Assembly (NCBI RefSeq): GCF_900184685.1
Contig: NZ_FXXL01000003.1
Span: forward strand, 124,001-188,000
DNA: 64,000 bases
DNA from: Butyricimonas sp. Marseille-P3923
Lineage (GTDB): Bacteria; Bacteroidota; Bacteroidia; Bacteroidales; Marinifilaceae
Direction of reading: 5' to 3'
Shown here one piece after another: positions 55,453 through 63,629 of the stretch. Under the pieces are notes generated by a model. The model was not told the origin of the DNA and searched no databases. It saw only the letters and a list, made by a program, of their open reading frames with translations. The position numbers and the translations under genes were made by a program. The first letter of the stretch is position 1; each line of letters begins with the position of its first letter.

Positions 55453-56205
55453 CTATTCTTTGTATGTGATTGTTGTTGTTACTTCTAACTCTTTTGTCCC
55501 ATTATGATTGAAATACTCTTTAATAACAGTAACATTCCCTTCTGAATCAAACTCGTATTCATAACTAATATCATTGTTTTTAGTCATTCGCAAGTTTTTA
55601 TTTTTAATTCCGAAATAACCGTACATAAATAGTATGTTGTCTGGATTATCTTCTATAAAATAGTTTATACCAAAACTTTTTAGAAGTTCAGAATTGTAAG
55701 TATATTCTTCTGTTTCGTGTGCATCCGTCCCGTATGTATAAACTTGTTTGATAACATTTCCGTTACTCCAGGTAAACGAGTAATCATCTTCACCACTTTC
55801 GCTTTTTATACTTGATAATTGGTTCAAATTATCGTAATGGTAAGTGGCTGTTTTGTAATCGCCTGTTTCAGATATAACAACACCTTTTTCGTTTAAATCG
55901 TAAACTGCATCAATATTTTCTGTATAGTCATTTCCTTTTTCAACTTCTTTTCTTGTAATTTTATCTTTTTCATAAGTGTACGTGACATCAAGGGTTGTTG
56001 CATCATCTTTCCAACGATAACTGATAACACGCCCTTTCTTGTCATAGCTGAAATTTTTATAAGAGCTTTTGTAACCGTCTTTATCAGTAGATGTGATTTC
56101 ACTAATTTGTTTTTCTCCCGAGATGGCATCATCTTTGTTGTCATCATCTGAACAAGCAACAAAAATAGAAGTACATAACATGATTAATAACAATATGTTT
56201 TTCAT
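55453..56205 (-). CDS. DUF4595-type lipoprotein, copy 2
   Basis: A 250-residue lipoprotein (lipobox SIFVAC near residue 18, followed by SDDDNKDD). The body is a string of beta-hairpin YD-like repeats (FSYDKKGRVISY, VYDLNEKGVVIS, YHYDNLNQLSSI, YEYEFDSEGNVTVI), as in DUF4595/RHS-like outer-surface proteins. It is clearly a paralogue of the gene at 56228, arising by tandem duplication. Function is unknown. Confidence 0.82.
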   Translation of the reverse strand: MKNILLLIMLCTSIFVACSDDDNKDDAISGEKQISEITSTDKDGYKSSYKNFSYDKKGRVISYRWKDDATTLDVTYTYEKDKITRKEVEKGNDYTENIDAVYDLNEKGVVISETGDYKTATYHYDNLNQLSSIKSESGEDDYSFTWSNGNVIKQVYTYGTDAHETEEYTYNSELLKSFGINYFIEDNPDNILFMYGYFGIKNKNLRMTKNNDISYEYEFDSEGNVTVIKEYFNHNGTKELEVTTTITYKE

Positions 56206-56227
56206 TTGATATAGTTTTTAAATATGA

Positions 56228-56944
56228 TTATTCTTTATATGTAATAGTATATGTTGTAACTTCTCCTTCTGAAGTTGCTTTAATTGTACTAACGTACCCT
56301 TCTGTATCAAGTGTGTATTCATAACTAGAATAATTACCTTCTTTTTGAAGTAAGTTCTTGTTACGTTTTCCCATGTATCCATAATCCATGAGGAATGCAT
56401 CAATCTCGTTGATACCTCCAACAAACCAACCCAAATTGCCTTTATACTCGTTTGTTGAATAAGTGTATTCAAAAGTGTCGTACTCCTGCCCATTATACTT
56501 TAAGGATTGTTTGGTAACATTACCATTTTGCCATGTAATACTCGTTTCCCAAGTTTCTTCTTTTATATTTAGAAGTTGCTCGTTTGCATCATAAGTGTAA
56601 CTACTTTTGTCACCTTCTTCATTTGTACTAGATGTGATTAACCCCTTATCATTGAGCAAATAAGTTATCACGTACTCGTTCTCGACTTCTTTGGCAATGA
56701 TTTTTCCTGTTTCGTAAGTATAAGTGGTTGTTGAAATACCTTCGGGGTCATTATTGACAATTTTAGTAATTCTTCCTTGTGCATCATACGTGAATAGAAT
56801 GTCGTAATTATGCCCATTCTCCACAACTGAAATCTTACTAACTAACTTCTCTTTTTCTGCTGATTTGTCCTTTTCGTCATCGTCATCAGAACAAGCTACA
56901 AACACAGTAGCGAATAACGCTAATAATAAAAAAATCTTTTTCAT
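56228..56944 (-). CDS. DUF4595-type lipoprotein, copy 1
   Basis: A 238-residue lipoprotein (lipobox TVFVAC near residue 17, then SDDDDEKDK) with YD-like repeats (FTYDAQGRITKI, YTYDANEQLLNI, YEYTLDTEGYVSTI). It aligns throughout with the next gene, including the shared end TYKE. The start at 56944 (MKKIFLLLALF) gives a normal lipoprotein signal peptide. The 22-base spacing suggests one transcript, perhaps from the promoter at 57237. Substrate and role unknown. Confidence 0.82.
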   Translation of the reverse strand: MKKIFLLLALFATVFVACSDDDDEKDKSAEKEKLVSKISVVENGHNYDILFTYDAQGRITKIVNNDPEGISTTTYTYETGKIIAKEVENEYVITYLLNDKGLITSSTNEEGDKSSYTYDANEQLLNIKEETWETSITWQNGNVTKQSLKYNGQEYDTFEYTYSTNEYKGNLGWFVGGINEIDAFLMDYGYMGKRNKNLLQKEGNYSSYEYTLDTEGYVSTIKATSEGEVTTYTITYKE

Positions 56945-57027
56945 TTTGAATTGCAATTAAAATTCACTCCCAACCACCCAAGAAGTAATTAATATAAATA
57001 AGAAAGCGTGGTAGTTGTTAGCTTATC

Positions 57028-57195
57028 TTACGAAAGGTACGACCAAGTAACCCGCACAAGAATAAACAGCAACCCCACGCTAAACCATGTATATAGTAGA
57101 TATATATACGGCAAGCATGAACGTCTGTATTCGTCTATCCTCTTGTGCAAAAATTTGGTCGTTTTTTCGTAAAGGATAAAACTAAACGCTTCCAT
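57028..57195 (-). CDS. Small membrane protein
   Basis: A 55-residue protein (MEAFSFILYEKTTKFLHKRI...) with a basic middle and a hydrophobic C-terminal half (about 30-52, IYLLYTWFSVGLLFILV). I do not recognise it. A canonical promoter (57237-57267) lies directly upstream, with its predicted start site near 57230. That rules out the earlier in-frame ATG at 57237 and supports the start at 57195. It may be the first gene of a transcript with the two DUF4595 lipoproteins. Confidence 0.55.
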   Translation of the reverse strand: MEAFSFILYEKTTKFLHKRIDEYRRSCLPYIYLLYTWFSVGLLFILVRVTWSYLS

Positions 57196-57236
57196 TAATT
57201 CAATATGTCCGCCATCCAGTAAACCGAATGACACCA

Positions 57237-57267
57237 CAAAAGTAAATAAATTTCAGCATCTAACAAA
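57237..57267 (-). promoter_or_regulatory. Promoter upstream of the small membrane protein
   Basis: Minus strand: -33 TTTG at 57267-57264, -7 TACTTTTG at 57244-57237, spacing exactly 19. Confidence 0.75.
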
Positions 57268-57339
57268 CGCAATTTAGGGTTGCTGTGTGGCAAAATTAGG
57301 CTAATCAGTGGAATAAAAAGAATATATTACTAACGGTTT

Positions 57340-58395
57340 TCACTCTATAAACCATTTATAGGTGTTATCACCGTGTAAAGCTCTATCTATTCCTTCCGTT
57401 AATTGCGTGGCGTTTAATGACCTATCGAGGAAATTATCTATGTAAGAAGATTTATTCGCACCCGTGAGCATGTTGTAAAATTTCCATAAATTTATTTCAT
57501 TCTCCCCATGCTCCCTCTTGAAATTGTCATCGTTGTAATATGCCTTCGCCACCATGTTAATCTGGCTATCCGTCAACTCCATGCATGGTAAACGCTTCTT
57601 CTCTCTGGCAGGTAAGCATTGATACAACCTGCTTTTACCCAAGAATTGTGCGAATTGATGTTCCGTGAGGTAAGAACCTGTAAAGCTCTTCATCAACCTT
57701 AAATGCTTGTCCGCATCATACTGTTGGAATAACTTCATCACACCTCTAAACAAGTCATGGTAACTCGTCGCTCTTAAATCAGTCTGGAAACCATCAGTAA
57801 ACGTACACAGGTTACAACATACTTTATTCTGGAAGCCAATAGCTACACTGAACCTTTCTGATGTCTTCTTTGAATAGAGGTTCTCCCTGTTATACGCCCT
57901 AACGCCAGTAATACATAGATTCACCCTGTTGCCGTTTATAGATTCATAGATAGTTGGAATCTCAAATGCAAACGCCATTCTTTCATAATAGATGGTCTTG
58001 TCACTTTCCAGTAATTCAGATACTGGTTTATGTATGGCTTCTGGAATCCTACCTTTTATAACGTGGCTAACCATTATATCAGGTTCATCCATGCTTTCCC
58101 CTCTAAACAGTTCACTAGCCACCTTGTGCACTGTTTCAATAAATGCTGGATGGGATATTGTCATCTCGTTATCCTTGCTGAACACTGGCACGATACAATC
58201 ATTCTTTAAATGTAGCATATCTACTGGTGAAGTGTTAGCCTCTATGAAATGTTTTCTCCTTTTGTCTTTTTTAATTGGTTCATTTACCACTTCATAAGGA
58301 GTGTAAACAGGTTCTTCTTGCTTGACATTATTACTGCCAAATAAAACTGGCAATAACCCTTCATTCTGGCTTGGAATTAATATTGACGTGTTCAT
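57340..58395 (-). CDS. DUF3871 family protein
   Basis: A 351-residue protein resembling DUF3871, a family confined largely to Bacteroidetes mobile elements. Recognisable parts are ISHPAFIETVHKVASELFRG near residue 77, INGNRVNLCITGVRAYNREN near 154 and INLWKFYNMLTGANKSSYID near 304. Layout resembles phage DUF932-type proteins, which act on single-stranded or plasmid DNA, but the role of DUF3871 is unknown. Palindrome copy B lies 20 bases before its start on the same strand. Confidence 0.78.
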   Translation of the reverse strand: MNTSILIPSQNEGLLPVLFGSNNVKQEEPVYTPYEVVNEPIKKDKRRKHFIEANTSPVDMLHLKNDCIVPVFSKDNEMTISHPAFIETVHKVASELFRGESMDEPDIMVSHVIKGRIPEAIHKPVSELLESDKTIYYERMAFAFEIPTIYESINGNRVNLCITGVRAYNRENLYSKKTSERFSVAIGFQNKVCCNLCTFTDGFQTDLRATSYHDLFRGVMKLFQQYDADKHLRLMKSFTGSYLTEHQFAQFLGKSRLYQCLPAREKKRLPCMELTDSQINMVAKAYYNDDNFKREHGENEINLWKFYNMLTGANKSSYIDNFLDRSLNATQLTEGIDRALHGDNTYKWFIE

Positions 58396-58414
58396 AATCT
58401 AGTCTATTTACTGG

Positions 58415-58469
58415 TGGTGGAAATATTTGAAATTTCAGTTTATATATACAATTCAAAAATTCTCCACCA
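58415..58469 (-). repeat. 55-bp island palindrome, copy B
   Basis: Read on the minus strand it begins TGGTGGAGAATT, has TATATA at positions 22-27 and ends ATATTTCCACCA. It lies just upstream of DUF3871. Confidence 0.85.
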
Positions 58470-58579
58470 ACCTTGATTTGTAATGTTCATTATCACTTTT
58501 ACTTGTTTTATTTATTATTCATCTTTTAGCCAGTTAAAAAATTAAACTGGAAATATATTTATAGTTTAATTGCTAATAG

Positions 58580-58636
58580 TGGTGAGAATTATTGTCCCTA
58601 TTGGCTATATATACCAATCCAGACAAAAATTCACCA
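58580..58636 (-). repeat. 57-bp island palindrome, copy C
   Basis: Minus strand: begins TGGTGAATTTTTG, has TATATATA from position 24, ends ATAATTCTCACCA. The most diverged copy, two bases longer. It directly follows the RadC-like stop and is separated from copy B by 110 bases of gene-free DNA. Confidence 0.75.
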
Positions 58637-58646
58637 ACCTAAATTT

Positions 58647-59099
58647 TCATATCTTACCGTTAGCTGAATAACTGTAATACCCCTCTTCATAATAGAGAAC
58701 GTAATCCAGTAACTCTACATCTATGTATGAAAGTGCAATCTTTACCTGTTGTACCAGTTCATCATCCTGTTTAGTTGGTTCAATATCACCAGAAGGTTGA
58801 TTTATACAAACTATCACACTTTTACAATTAGAGAGTGCTGCCAGTTGTACTATAAACCTAATATCCGTGATGTTGTAAGATAACGCACCTTCACTGATTG
58901 TGGATACACCCAGTACTTGATTCCTACCATTTAACAGGATAACTCTAGTTGAGATATGGTGTTCGATGGTATCTTTAAACGGGGAAACCAGTAATTCGTG
59001 CACGTCCCTAGCCATTTTGATTTTATACCTTTTAGAAGGCTTGGTATTATTCCTGTACACCAGTTCCACCACTGGCACTTTTATTAATTCTTCGTTCAT
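58647..59099 (-). CDS. RadC-like JAB-fold protein with degenerate active site
   Basis: A 150-residue protein of the RadC/JAB family common on mobile elements. The family block ISTRVILLNGRNQVLGVSTI near residues 49-68 and QPSGDIEPTKQD near 101-112 are clear. The metal-binding HNHPSG is INQPSG here (residues 99-104), so both conserved histidines are gone and zinc binding is doubtful. It may be a structural or regulatory relative rather than an enzyme. It lies between palindrome C and a hypothetical gene. Confidence 0.85.
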   Translation of the reverse strand: MNEELIKVPVVELVYRNNTKPSKRYKIKMARDVHELLVSPFKDTIEHHISTRVILLNGRNQVLGVSTISEGALSYNITDIRFIVQLAALSNCKSVIVCINQPSGDIEPTKQDDELVQQVKIALSYIDVELLDYVLYYEEGYYSYSANGKI

Positions 59100-59295
59100 G
59101 ATATTGTTTTACTTGATTTTTAATTTGAATACGTTAATGGTAATGAAATTTAGAGTGTCGTAAGTTTATCAGGTTTGGCAATGGAGAGGAAAGATTCTTG
59201 TTTATACTGCCTGTTTAGAAAGGTGATACTTCCTTCACTCTGGTACAACAATATCTTTCCCCTATCCACTGCGCTCGCTGTCCCTGTATCTTTAA

Positions 59296-59775
59296 CTACT
59301 CTTCCAAGTAGGCGAATTTCTTAATCTGCATCTTTGTCTTGGTTCCAGCATAAACGGCAGGAGTTTCAACCTGACCGCATAGCACTATGGTTTTGCCTTT
59401 AAGCGCTAGGATAAGCTGGTCTAGCATCATGTTCTTGGCGAGAGAGTAAATGAAACGTAACTTGTCACCATGTTTCTGTTCTATGGCAGGGTCACAGGGA
59501 ATGTCATCAGGCGTGATGTCCCCTTTCTGGCTCGCACGGACGAGTTGAGTGTATTTAATCTCTTTCACCTCTTCCTCTCCCAAGGCACAAACCAGTTGTA
59601 ATTGTTGAGGGGTTTCCCCTTTAAAGTCAATAACGGTCATTTCATCACCAACCTTAACGGGAGTGGGTAATACCGCCACCTGATTTTTAAACTTTTCAAT
59701 CAGTTCAGGATTGAGTTCAAGGGAATTGTTAGGTTGGGCAACCTCCAAATTTTGGTAGTAAGTTTTCAAGTTCAT
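59296..59775 (-). CDS. Hypothetical island protein
   Basis: A 159-residue soluble protein, rich in charged residues, with no recognised domain, signal peptide or membrane helix. Beta-rich segments (VGDEMTVIDFKG, LQLVCALGEEEVKEIKY, TIVLCGQVETPAVY) suggest an OB- or SH3-like fold, which I cannot confirm. It has 196 gene-free bases before the RadC-like gene on the same strand. Probably a mobile-element accessory protein. Confidence 0.65.
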   Translation of the reverse strand: MNLKTYYQNLEVAQPNNSLELNPELIEKFKNQVAVLPTPVKVGDEMTVIDFKGETPQQLQLVCALGEEEVKEIKYTQLVRASQKGDITPDDIPCDPAIEQKHGDKLRFIYSLAKNMMLDQLILALKGKTIVLCGQVETPAVYAGTKTKMQIKKFAYLEE

Positions 59776-59966
59776 AATTGATAAGATTTTGATTAATTAA
59801 TTTGATTTTCTTCACTCTTGGGGTGGGGGTATAAATGGTTACACTACCCTAGCGTGGAACACTTACCAGTATATAATGCCAACCTGAAATTGAAGGGGAG
59901 GGGGTATTTTATAGAGGATTCTCTATTTTAACCACTCTAATTCTCCCTGTATTTAGAATATATTCT

Positions 59967-59974
59967 TAACTTTG
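59967..59974 (+). promoter_or_regulatory. -7 box before a 58-residue gene
   Basis: TAACTTTG, a perfect TAnnTTTG, 28 bases before the ATG at 60002. No good -33 box. Confidence 0.55.
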
Positions 59975-60001
59975 TATAGTTATATCAATCAAAGGAGAAG
60001 C

Positions 60002-60178
60002 ATGGAGATACGTTTTGAAACTAAAGCGGAAAGTCAAGCCAGACGAGAGAGGGAGGCACTGGAAAGAACCCCCAACGAGAGATTTATATTCTTTTTGCGT
60101 CTGGTCGCCGAAATCGGCAAGTTTCAAACATTGAAGGAGAGAACGAGTAACAACTTTATTCTTGAACGGAAAAAATAA
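60002..60178 (+). CDS. Small basic protein, possible antitoxin
   Basis: A 58-residue charged helical protein (MEIRFETKAESQARRERE ... RTPNERFIFFLRLVAEIGKF). Similar small proteins occur beside nucleotidyltransferase or toxin genes in Bacteroidetes, but I cannot name the family. A perfect -7 box precedes it and a clean gene-free gap with palindrome D follows. A role as antitoxin to the Fic protein downstream is possible only by neighbourhood. Confidence 0.55.
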   Translation: MEIRFETKAESQARREREALERTPNERFIFFLRLVAEIGKFQTLKERTSNNFILERKK

Positions 60179-60245
60179 ACCTTAATTTCTTTTGACTGGG
60201 CAACTCTCTCCTTGTAGGCATTGGTCTTTATCAATGAAGTAAGGG

Positions 60246-60300
60246 TTGGTGGAAAATTTTTAAAATGTATATACCGACCATAATTTTATATTTTCCCACC
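60246..60300 (+). repeat. 55-bp island palindrome, copy D
   Basis: Begins TGGTGGAAAATT, TATATA at positions 22-27, ends ATTTTCCCACCA, followed by GATATAAACA. It lies between the 58-residue gene and the Fic gene, just upstream of the Fic -7 box. Confidence 0.87.
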
Positions 60301-60322
60301 AGATATAAACAATGATAATTTC

Positions 60323-60330
60323 TTACCTTT
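60323..60330 (+). promoter_or_regulatory. -7 box of the Fic gene
   Basis: TACCTTTG matches TAnnTTTG; start codon at 60355. The -33 position would fall at the very end of palindrome D, so D might influence this promoter. Confidence 0.6.
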
Positions 60331-60354
60331 GTAATCAACTAAAAATATGGCAAC

Positions 60355-61116
60355 ATGAATAGTAAGTTGGTTGATTTATTAAGAGAGGTAGATTCATTGA
60401 AAGTGCGGTTATCTTCCTTACGTCCTTTACCTGTCGAGGCATTAAAGAAAATTCAGGATGCTTTAGATATCGAGTACACTTACGAGAGTAACCGTATAGA
60501 AGGGAACACGCTTACCCTGCAGGAAACGGCACTTGTTGTCAATGAAGGAATCACTATTTCTGGTAAATCCATGCGTGAACACTTGGAGGCAATCAATCAT
60601 GCGGAAGCTATTGACTATATAAAGGAGGTTGCCAAACAGGATATTGAAATAAGTCAAAGAACTATCAAGGAGATTCATGCACTCGTGTTACACGGCATAG
60701 ATAGGGAGAACGCTGGAAGTTACAGAACCGTACCCGTGATGATTTCGGGTAGCACTCATGTACCGCCTCAACCTTATTTGTTGGAGAAGCTAATGGAAGA
60801 TTTCATGCTTACATTTCAAAGTATGGAAAAAGAAAACGTTCATCCAGTTATTATTGCCGCCTATTTGCATGATGAACTGGTGAGGATTCATCCGTTTATA
60901 GATGGTAACGGGCGCACTTCTCGACTTCTGATGAACCTCTACCTGTTGCAAAAAGGTTATACCATTGTTACCCTGAAAAGTGATAATGATATGAAGTTAC
61001 GTTATTATAAAGCTTTGGAGTCTTCTCACACGGGACAACAACATGATGATTTTTACTTGTTAGTTGCCGAAGCTGAAAAAGCATCTCTAGAGAGGTATAT
61101 CTCTATTTTAGAATGA
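60355..61116 (+). CDS. Fic-family AMP-transferase-type protein, class II
   Basis: A 253-residue enzyme of the Fic family, which typically transfers AMP to protein hydroxyl groups. The catalytic motif HPFIDGNGRTSR is intact at residues 179-190. An inhibitory motif SNRIEGN at 45-51 (S/T-x3-E-G/N) lies in the N-terminal helix, marking a self-inhibited class II Fic protein. It stands alone between palindromes D and E with its own promoter. Such genes act in regulation, toxin systems or phage defence; the target is unknown. Confidence 0.93.
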   Translation: MNSKLVDLLREVDSLKVRLSSLRPLPVEALKKIQDALDIEYTYESNRIEGNTLTLQETALVVNEGITISGKSMREHLEAINHAEAIDYIKEVAKQDIEISQRTIKEIHALVLHGIDRENAGSYRTVPVMISGSTHVPPQPYLLEKLMEDFMLTFQSMEKENVHPVIIAAYLHDELVRIHPFIDGNGRTSRLLMNLYLLQKGYTIVTLKSDNDMKLRYYKALESSHTGQQHDDFYLLVAEAEKASLERYISILE

Positions 61117-61277
61117 AAAATAATCACGTGTTAGAATGTTCCTGTAACTAGAGATATTCGTGCGTGTAATTTCCTTGTGTGGTAAAACTGGAAATAGAAT
61201 GTCAAATCAATATGTTATCATAGATATAAATATTTGATATTCTGATACATTTACTTGGTGCTATCCTGTTCAATAAG

Positions 61278-61285
61278 TACCTTTG
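61278..61285 (+). promoter_or_regulatory. -7 box before a 59-residue gene
   Basis: TACCTTTG, perfect TAnnTTTG, 74 bases before the ATG at 61359. Otherwise 61117-61358 holds nothing I can identify. Confidence 0.5.
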
Positions 61286-61358
61286 TACATGTAAATGATT
61301 GGTCTGATGTTCTTTCCTGAATTAGATACTCTTTTGTTTGTTAGAAAAATTTGTTCCT

Positions 61359-61538
61359 ATGAAATTACGTAAAAAAGGAAAAACCACCAATTCAGAATGG
61401 TTTGGTATAGAACATTATCGAATTTTCCATGAAATGGATTTATTCAGGTATGTAAACATGGAGAGATTAAAAATGTTATATCCTGATATTTTTGGAAGTT
61501 CCAAACCGAAGCTTCTCAAGAAAAGACAGCGCAACTAA
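61359..61538 (+). CDS. Small basic protein
   Basis: A 59-residue Lys/Arg-rich protein (MKLRKKGKTTNSEWFGIEHY ... LKKRQRN) with a central helical segment. Unrecognised. It has its own -7 box and terminator, which supports a real gene. It lies between the Fic gene and palindrome E. A TTG at 61338 is in frame but the ATG is preferred. Confidence 0.55.
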   Translation: MKLRKKGKTTNSEWFGIEHYRIFHEMDLFRYVNMERLKMLYPDIFGSSKPKLLKKRQRN

Positions 61539-61547
61539 ATGATTGAA

Positions 61548-61587
61548 GCCAGTACCTCATATGTCCTTAGGGTGCTGGCTTTTTTAT
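61548..61587 (+). terminator. Terminator of the small gene
   Basis: GCCAGTACC (61548-61556) pairs with GGTGCTGGC (61571-61579), one T-G pair, followed by TTTTTTATTTG. Palindrome E starts 5 bases later. Confidence 0.85.
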
Positions 61588-61591
61588 TTGT

Positions 61592-61646
61592 TGGTGGAAA
61601 ATTCATGAATAGTATATAGAGAGCAAAATTTTACATTTTACCACCA
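61592..61646 (+). repeat. 55-bp island palindrome, copy E
   Basis: Begins TGGTGGAAAATT, TATATA at 61613-61618 (positions 22-27), ends ATTTTACCACCA, followed by a TTATAAAT motif. Its right half is very like that of copy F. Confidence 0.87.
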
Positions 61647-61810
61647 TAGGTTATAAATATGTTATCCATAGCATTACTTCTGTAATGGAGAAAAGTTAAT
61701 TATAATTGATTCCTAATAAGTTTATCATTTTATTCTTTGATGAATGGTAAAAAATAATCCTTAATAAGAAAAAAGGGATGTCGAAGTATTTTTAAAGGAT
61801 ATGAAATTTA

Positions 61811-61841
61811 TTGTATCCTAAATAAATTATGTATATATTTG
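61811..61841 (+). promoter_or_regulatory. Promoter of the OLD-type gene
   Basis: -33 TTG at 61811-61813, -7 TATATTTG at 61834-61841, spacing 20; start codon at 61874. Confidence 0.65.
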
Positions 61842-61873
61842 TATGATATGTTTACATATTAAAATTTGAAAGT

Positions 61874-63250
61874 ATGATAGAGGAAATTAGTTGTTGTGGT
61901 TATAGAGGATTTGCAGAGAAACAAACTTTAAAGCTTGCAATCCCTAATGGAGTAGAAGGTAGTGGGTTAACGGTTTTGGTAGGTCCTAATGGTGGTGGAA
62001 AGTCAACATTGGTAGAGTGTTTTTCTAAAATAGTGACAGATGGTATTTCTTTTACGGAAGGTAAGAGAAATAAGTTGGCAAATGATAAAGTAGCTATTGA
62101 AGTTGCGTATGATGGTAAAAAGGCTATTCTTGCTTCTGTTGTTGGTGGAGGAAGTGAAACAGAGTGGAGTGGACCAATGGAAAAACCTAAAATATATTAT
62201 TTACCTTCAAGAAGAGTCTTTAATCCTTATTTTGGAAAAAATATGTGGAATAGAGATACATTTATACATAATCCTGAAAATAGCCAGTTTAGAGGTAACC
62301 CGCTAAACAATTTTACTTATAGGTTATTTGATGCAAATAAGCATTCAGATGAATTTAATAAGGTTTTTTGGAGAATACTTGGAAAAGAATTGCACTGGAC
62401 AATTGATCAGGATGATTCTGGCAATTACTATGTAAAGATTAGAAAGGGTGACTCTATTTATCATAATTCTGATGGTTTGGGAGAAGGGATTGTAAGTTTA
62501 CTTTTTATTGTTGATGCTCTTTTTGAGGCAAAACCTGATGAATTAATTGTGATTGACGAACCTGAATTGAGTTTACATCCCCAATTACAAGCTCGTTTAT
62601 TAAATGAAATATTAAGATTAACAAAGAATATTCAAGTTGTTATTTCGACCCATTCTCCTAATATGATTTCTATTGATGCTGCTATTAATAATGGTGTAAT
62701 AGCTAGAGTACATGAGGGAAAAAATAGTTCTGTTATTTCTTGTATAGATGATAAATGTAGAGATATTTTTAATTCTTTTAGTGGTAATATTTATAATCCA
62801 CATACGATAGGTAGTGATGCTCGTGCTTGTTTTTTTGCAGAAGATGGATTCATTATAACAGAGGGGCAAGAGGATGTTATTCTTTTTCCCAAAATATTAG
62901 AGCAGTTAGGGATAACTAGAGATATACCATTTTTTGGATTTGGAGCAGGAGGGGCTAATAATATAAAACAAATAGCTTATATTCTTAAATGCTTAGATTT
63001 TTCTTGTATCGGGGCAATATTTGATGGTGACAAGCAAAAAGAATATGACCAATTCCGTGAAGAATATGATAAGTTTGGTTATCGAGCATGGATTATTCCA
63101 GCAGATGATATTAGAGATAAACCTGCTTGCGCACGAAAAGAAAAAGGTGGTTTACTAAACCATGAGAATATGCTTAAAGCTGAATTTGATAGAAGTAGCT
63201 TAAAACAAATGTTTGAAGAAATAATTGAGTTTTCGTCAGAGCATAGATGA
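61874..63250 (+). CDS. OLD-family ATPase/TOPRIM nuclease
   Basis: A 458-residue protein with an ABC-type ATPase split by a helical region. Walker A is GPNGGGKST (residues 38-46), the switch-like DGLGEGIVSL is near 200, Walker B is LIVIDEPELS (224-233) and the histidine motif is STHSPNM (258-264). A C-terminal TOPRIM domain shows E330 in ITEGQEDV and DGD at 384-386. This is the layout of OLD-type nucleases, many of which defend against phage. No UvrD-like partner (as in Gabija) follows, so it is probably a stand-alone class 1 enzyme. It is very AT-rich and flanked by palindromes E and F. Confidence 0.88.
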   Translation: MIEEISCCGYRGFAEKQTLKLAIPNGVEGSGLTVLVGPNGGGKSTLVECFSKIVTDGISFTEGKRNKLANDKVAIEVAYDGKKAILASVVGGGSETEWSGPMEKPKIYYLPSRRVFNPYFGKNMWNRDTFIHNPENSQFRGNPLNNFTYRLFDANKHSDEFNKVFWRILGKELHWTIDQDDSGNYYVKIRKGDSIYHNSDGLGEGIVSLLFIVDALFEAKPDELIVIDEPELSLHPQLQARLLNEILRLTKNIQVVISTHSPNMISIDAAINNGVIARVHEGKNSSVISCIDDKCRDIFNSFSGNIYNPHTIGSDARACFFAEDGFIITEGQEDVILFPKILEQLGITRDIPFFGFGAGGANNIKQIAYILKCLDFSCIGAIFDGDKQKEYDQFREEYDKFGYRAWIIPADDIRDKPACARKEKGGLLNHENMLKAEFDRSSLKQMFEEIIEFSSEHR

Positions 63251-63262
63251 AAAATATTCAAT

Positions 63263-63308
63263 AACAATCCCTCTTGGATATGGGTTCAAAAGGGATTGTT
63301 AGATTTTT
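63263..63308 (+). terminator. Terminator of the OLD-type gene
   Basis: AACAATCCCT (63263-63272) pairs perfectly with AGGGATTGTT (63291-63300), followed by AGATTTTTA. Confidence 0.85.
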
Positions 63309-63629
63309 AAAGTATCTGAAACTTTATTATTTCATTTTTTAATAATATATTTTATGGATTTGTGTTGTATATTTATTTGAATTTAGATGAATGTCATGTA
63401 AATTTTATAATGTATGTTAAATTGGCATCCATGATAGAAAACTGGTGATTTTATTCTGATAAAGTCTGTGTTTTAAGGTGCTGTTTTTCTTTTGTACTCT
63501 TATTCAGAGCTTTCTGTTTCCCTGATTGTATTGAGGGAGGAATGAATCACTGATTGTCATTCTTAACTCTCTAACGGTTTGGAAAAATTCTGGGTATGTC
63601 ATAGTTGTATATTGTTTAAAATTTATACT
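63309..63629. other. Gene-free AT-rich stretch
   Basis: No reading frame, RNA or promoter that I can support; it ends at palindrome F. Confidence 0.5.

Noticed and set aside
61874-63250. Complete Gabija system
   Set aside because: The OLD-type protein is present but no UvrD-like GajB gene follows; next comes a terminator and gene-free DNA.
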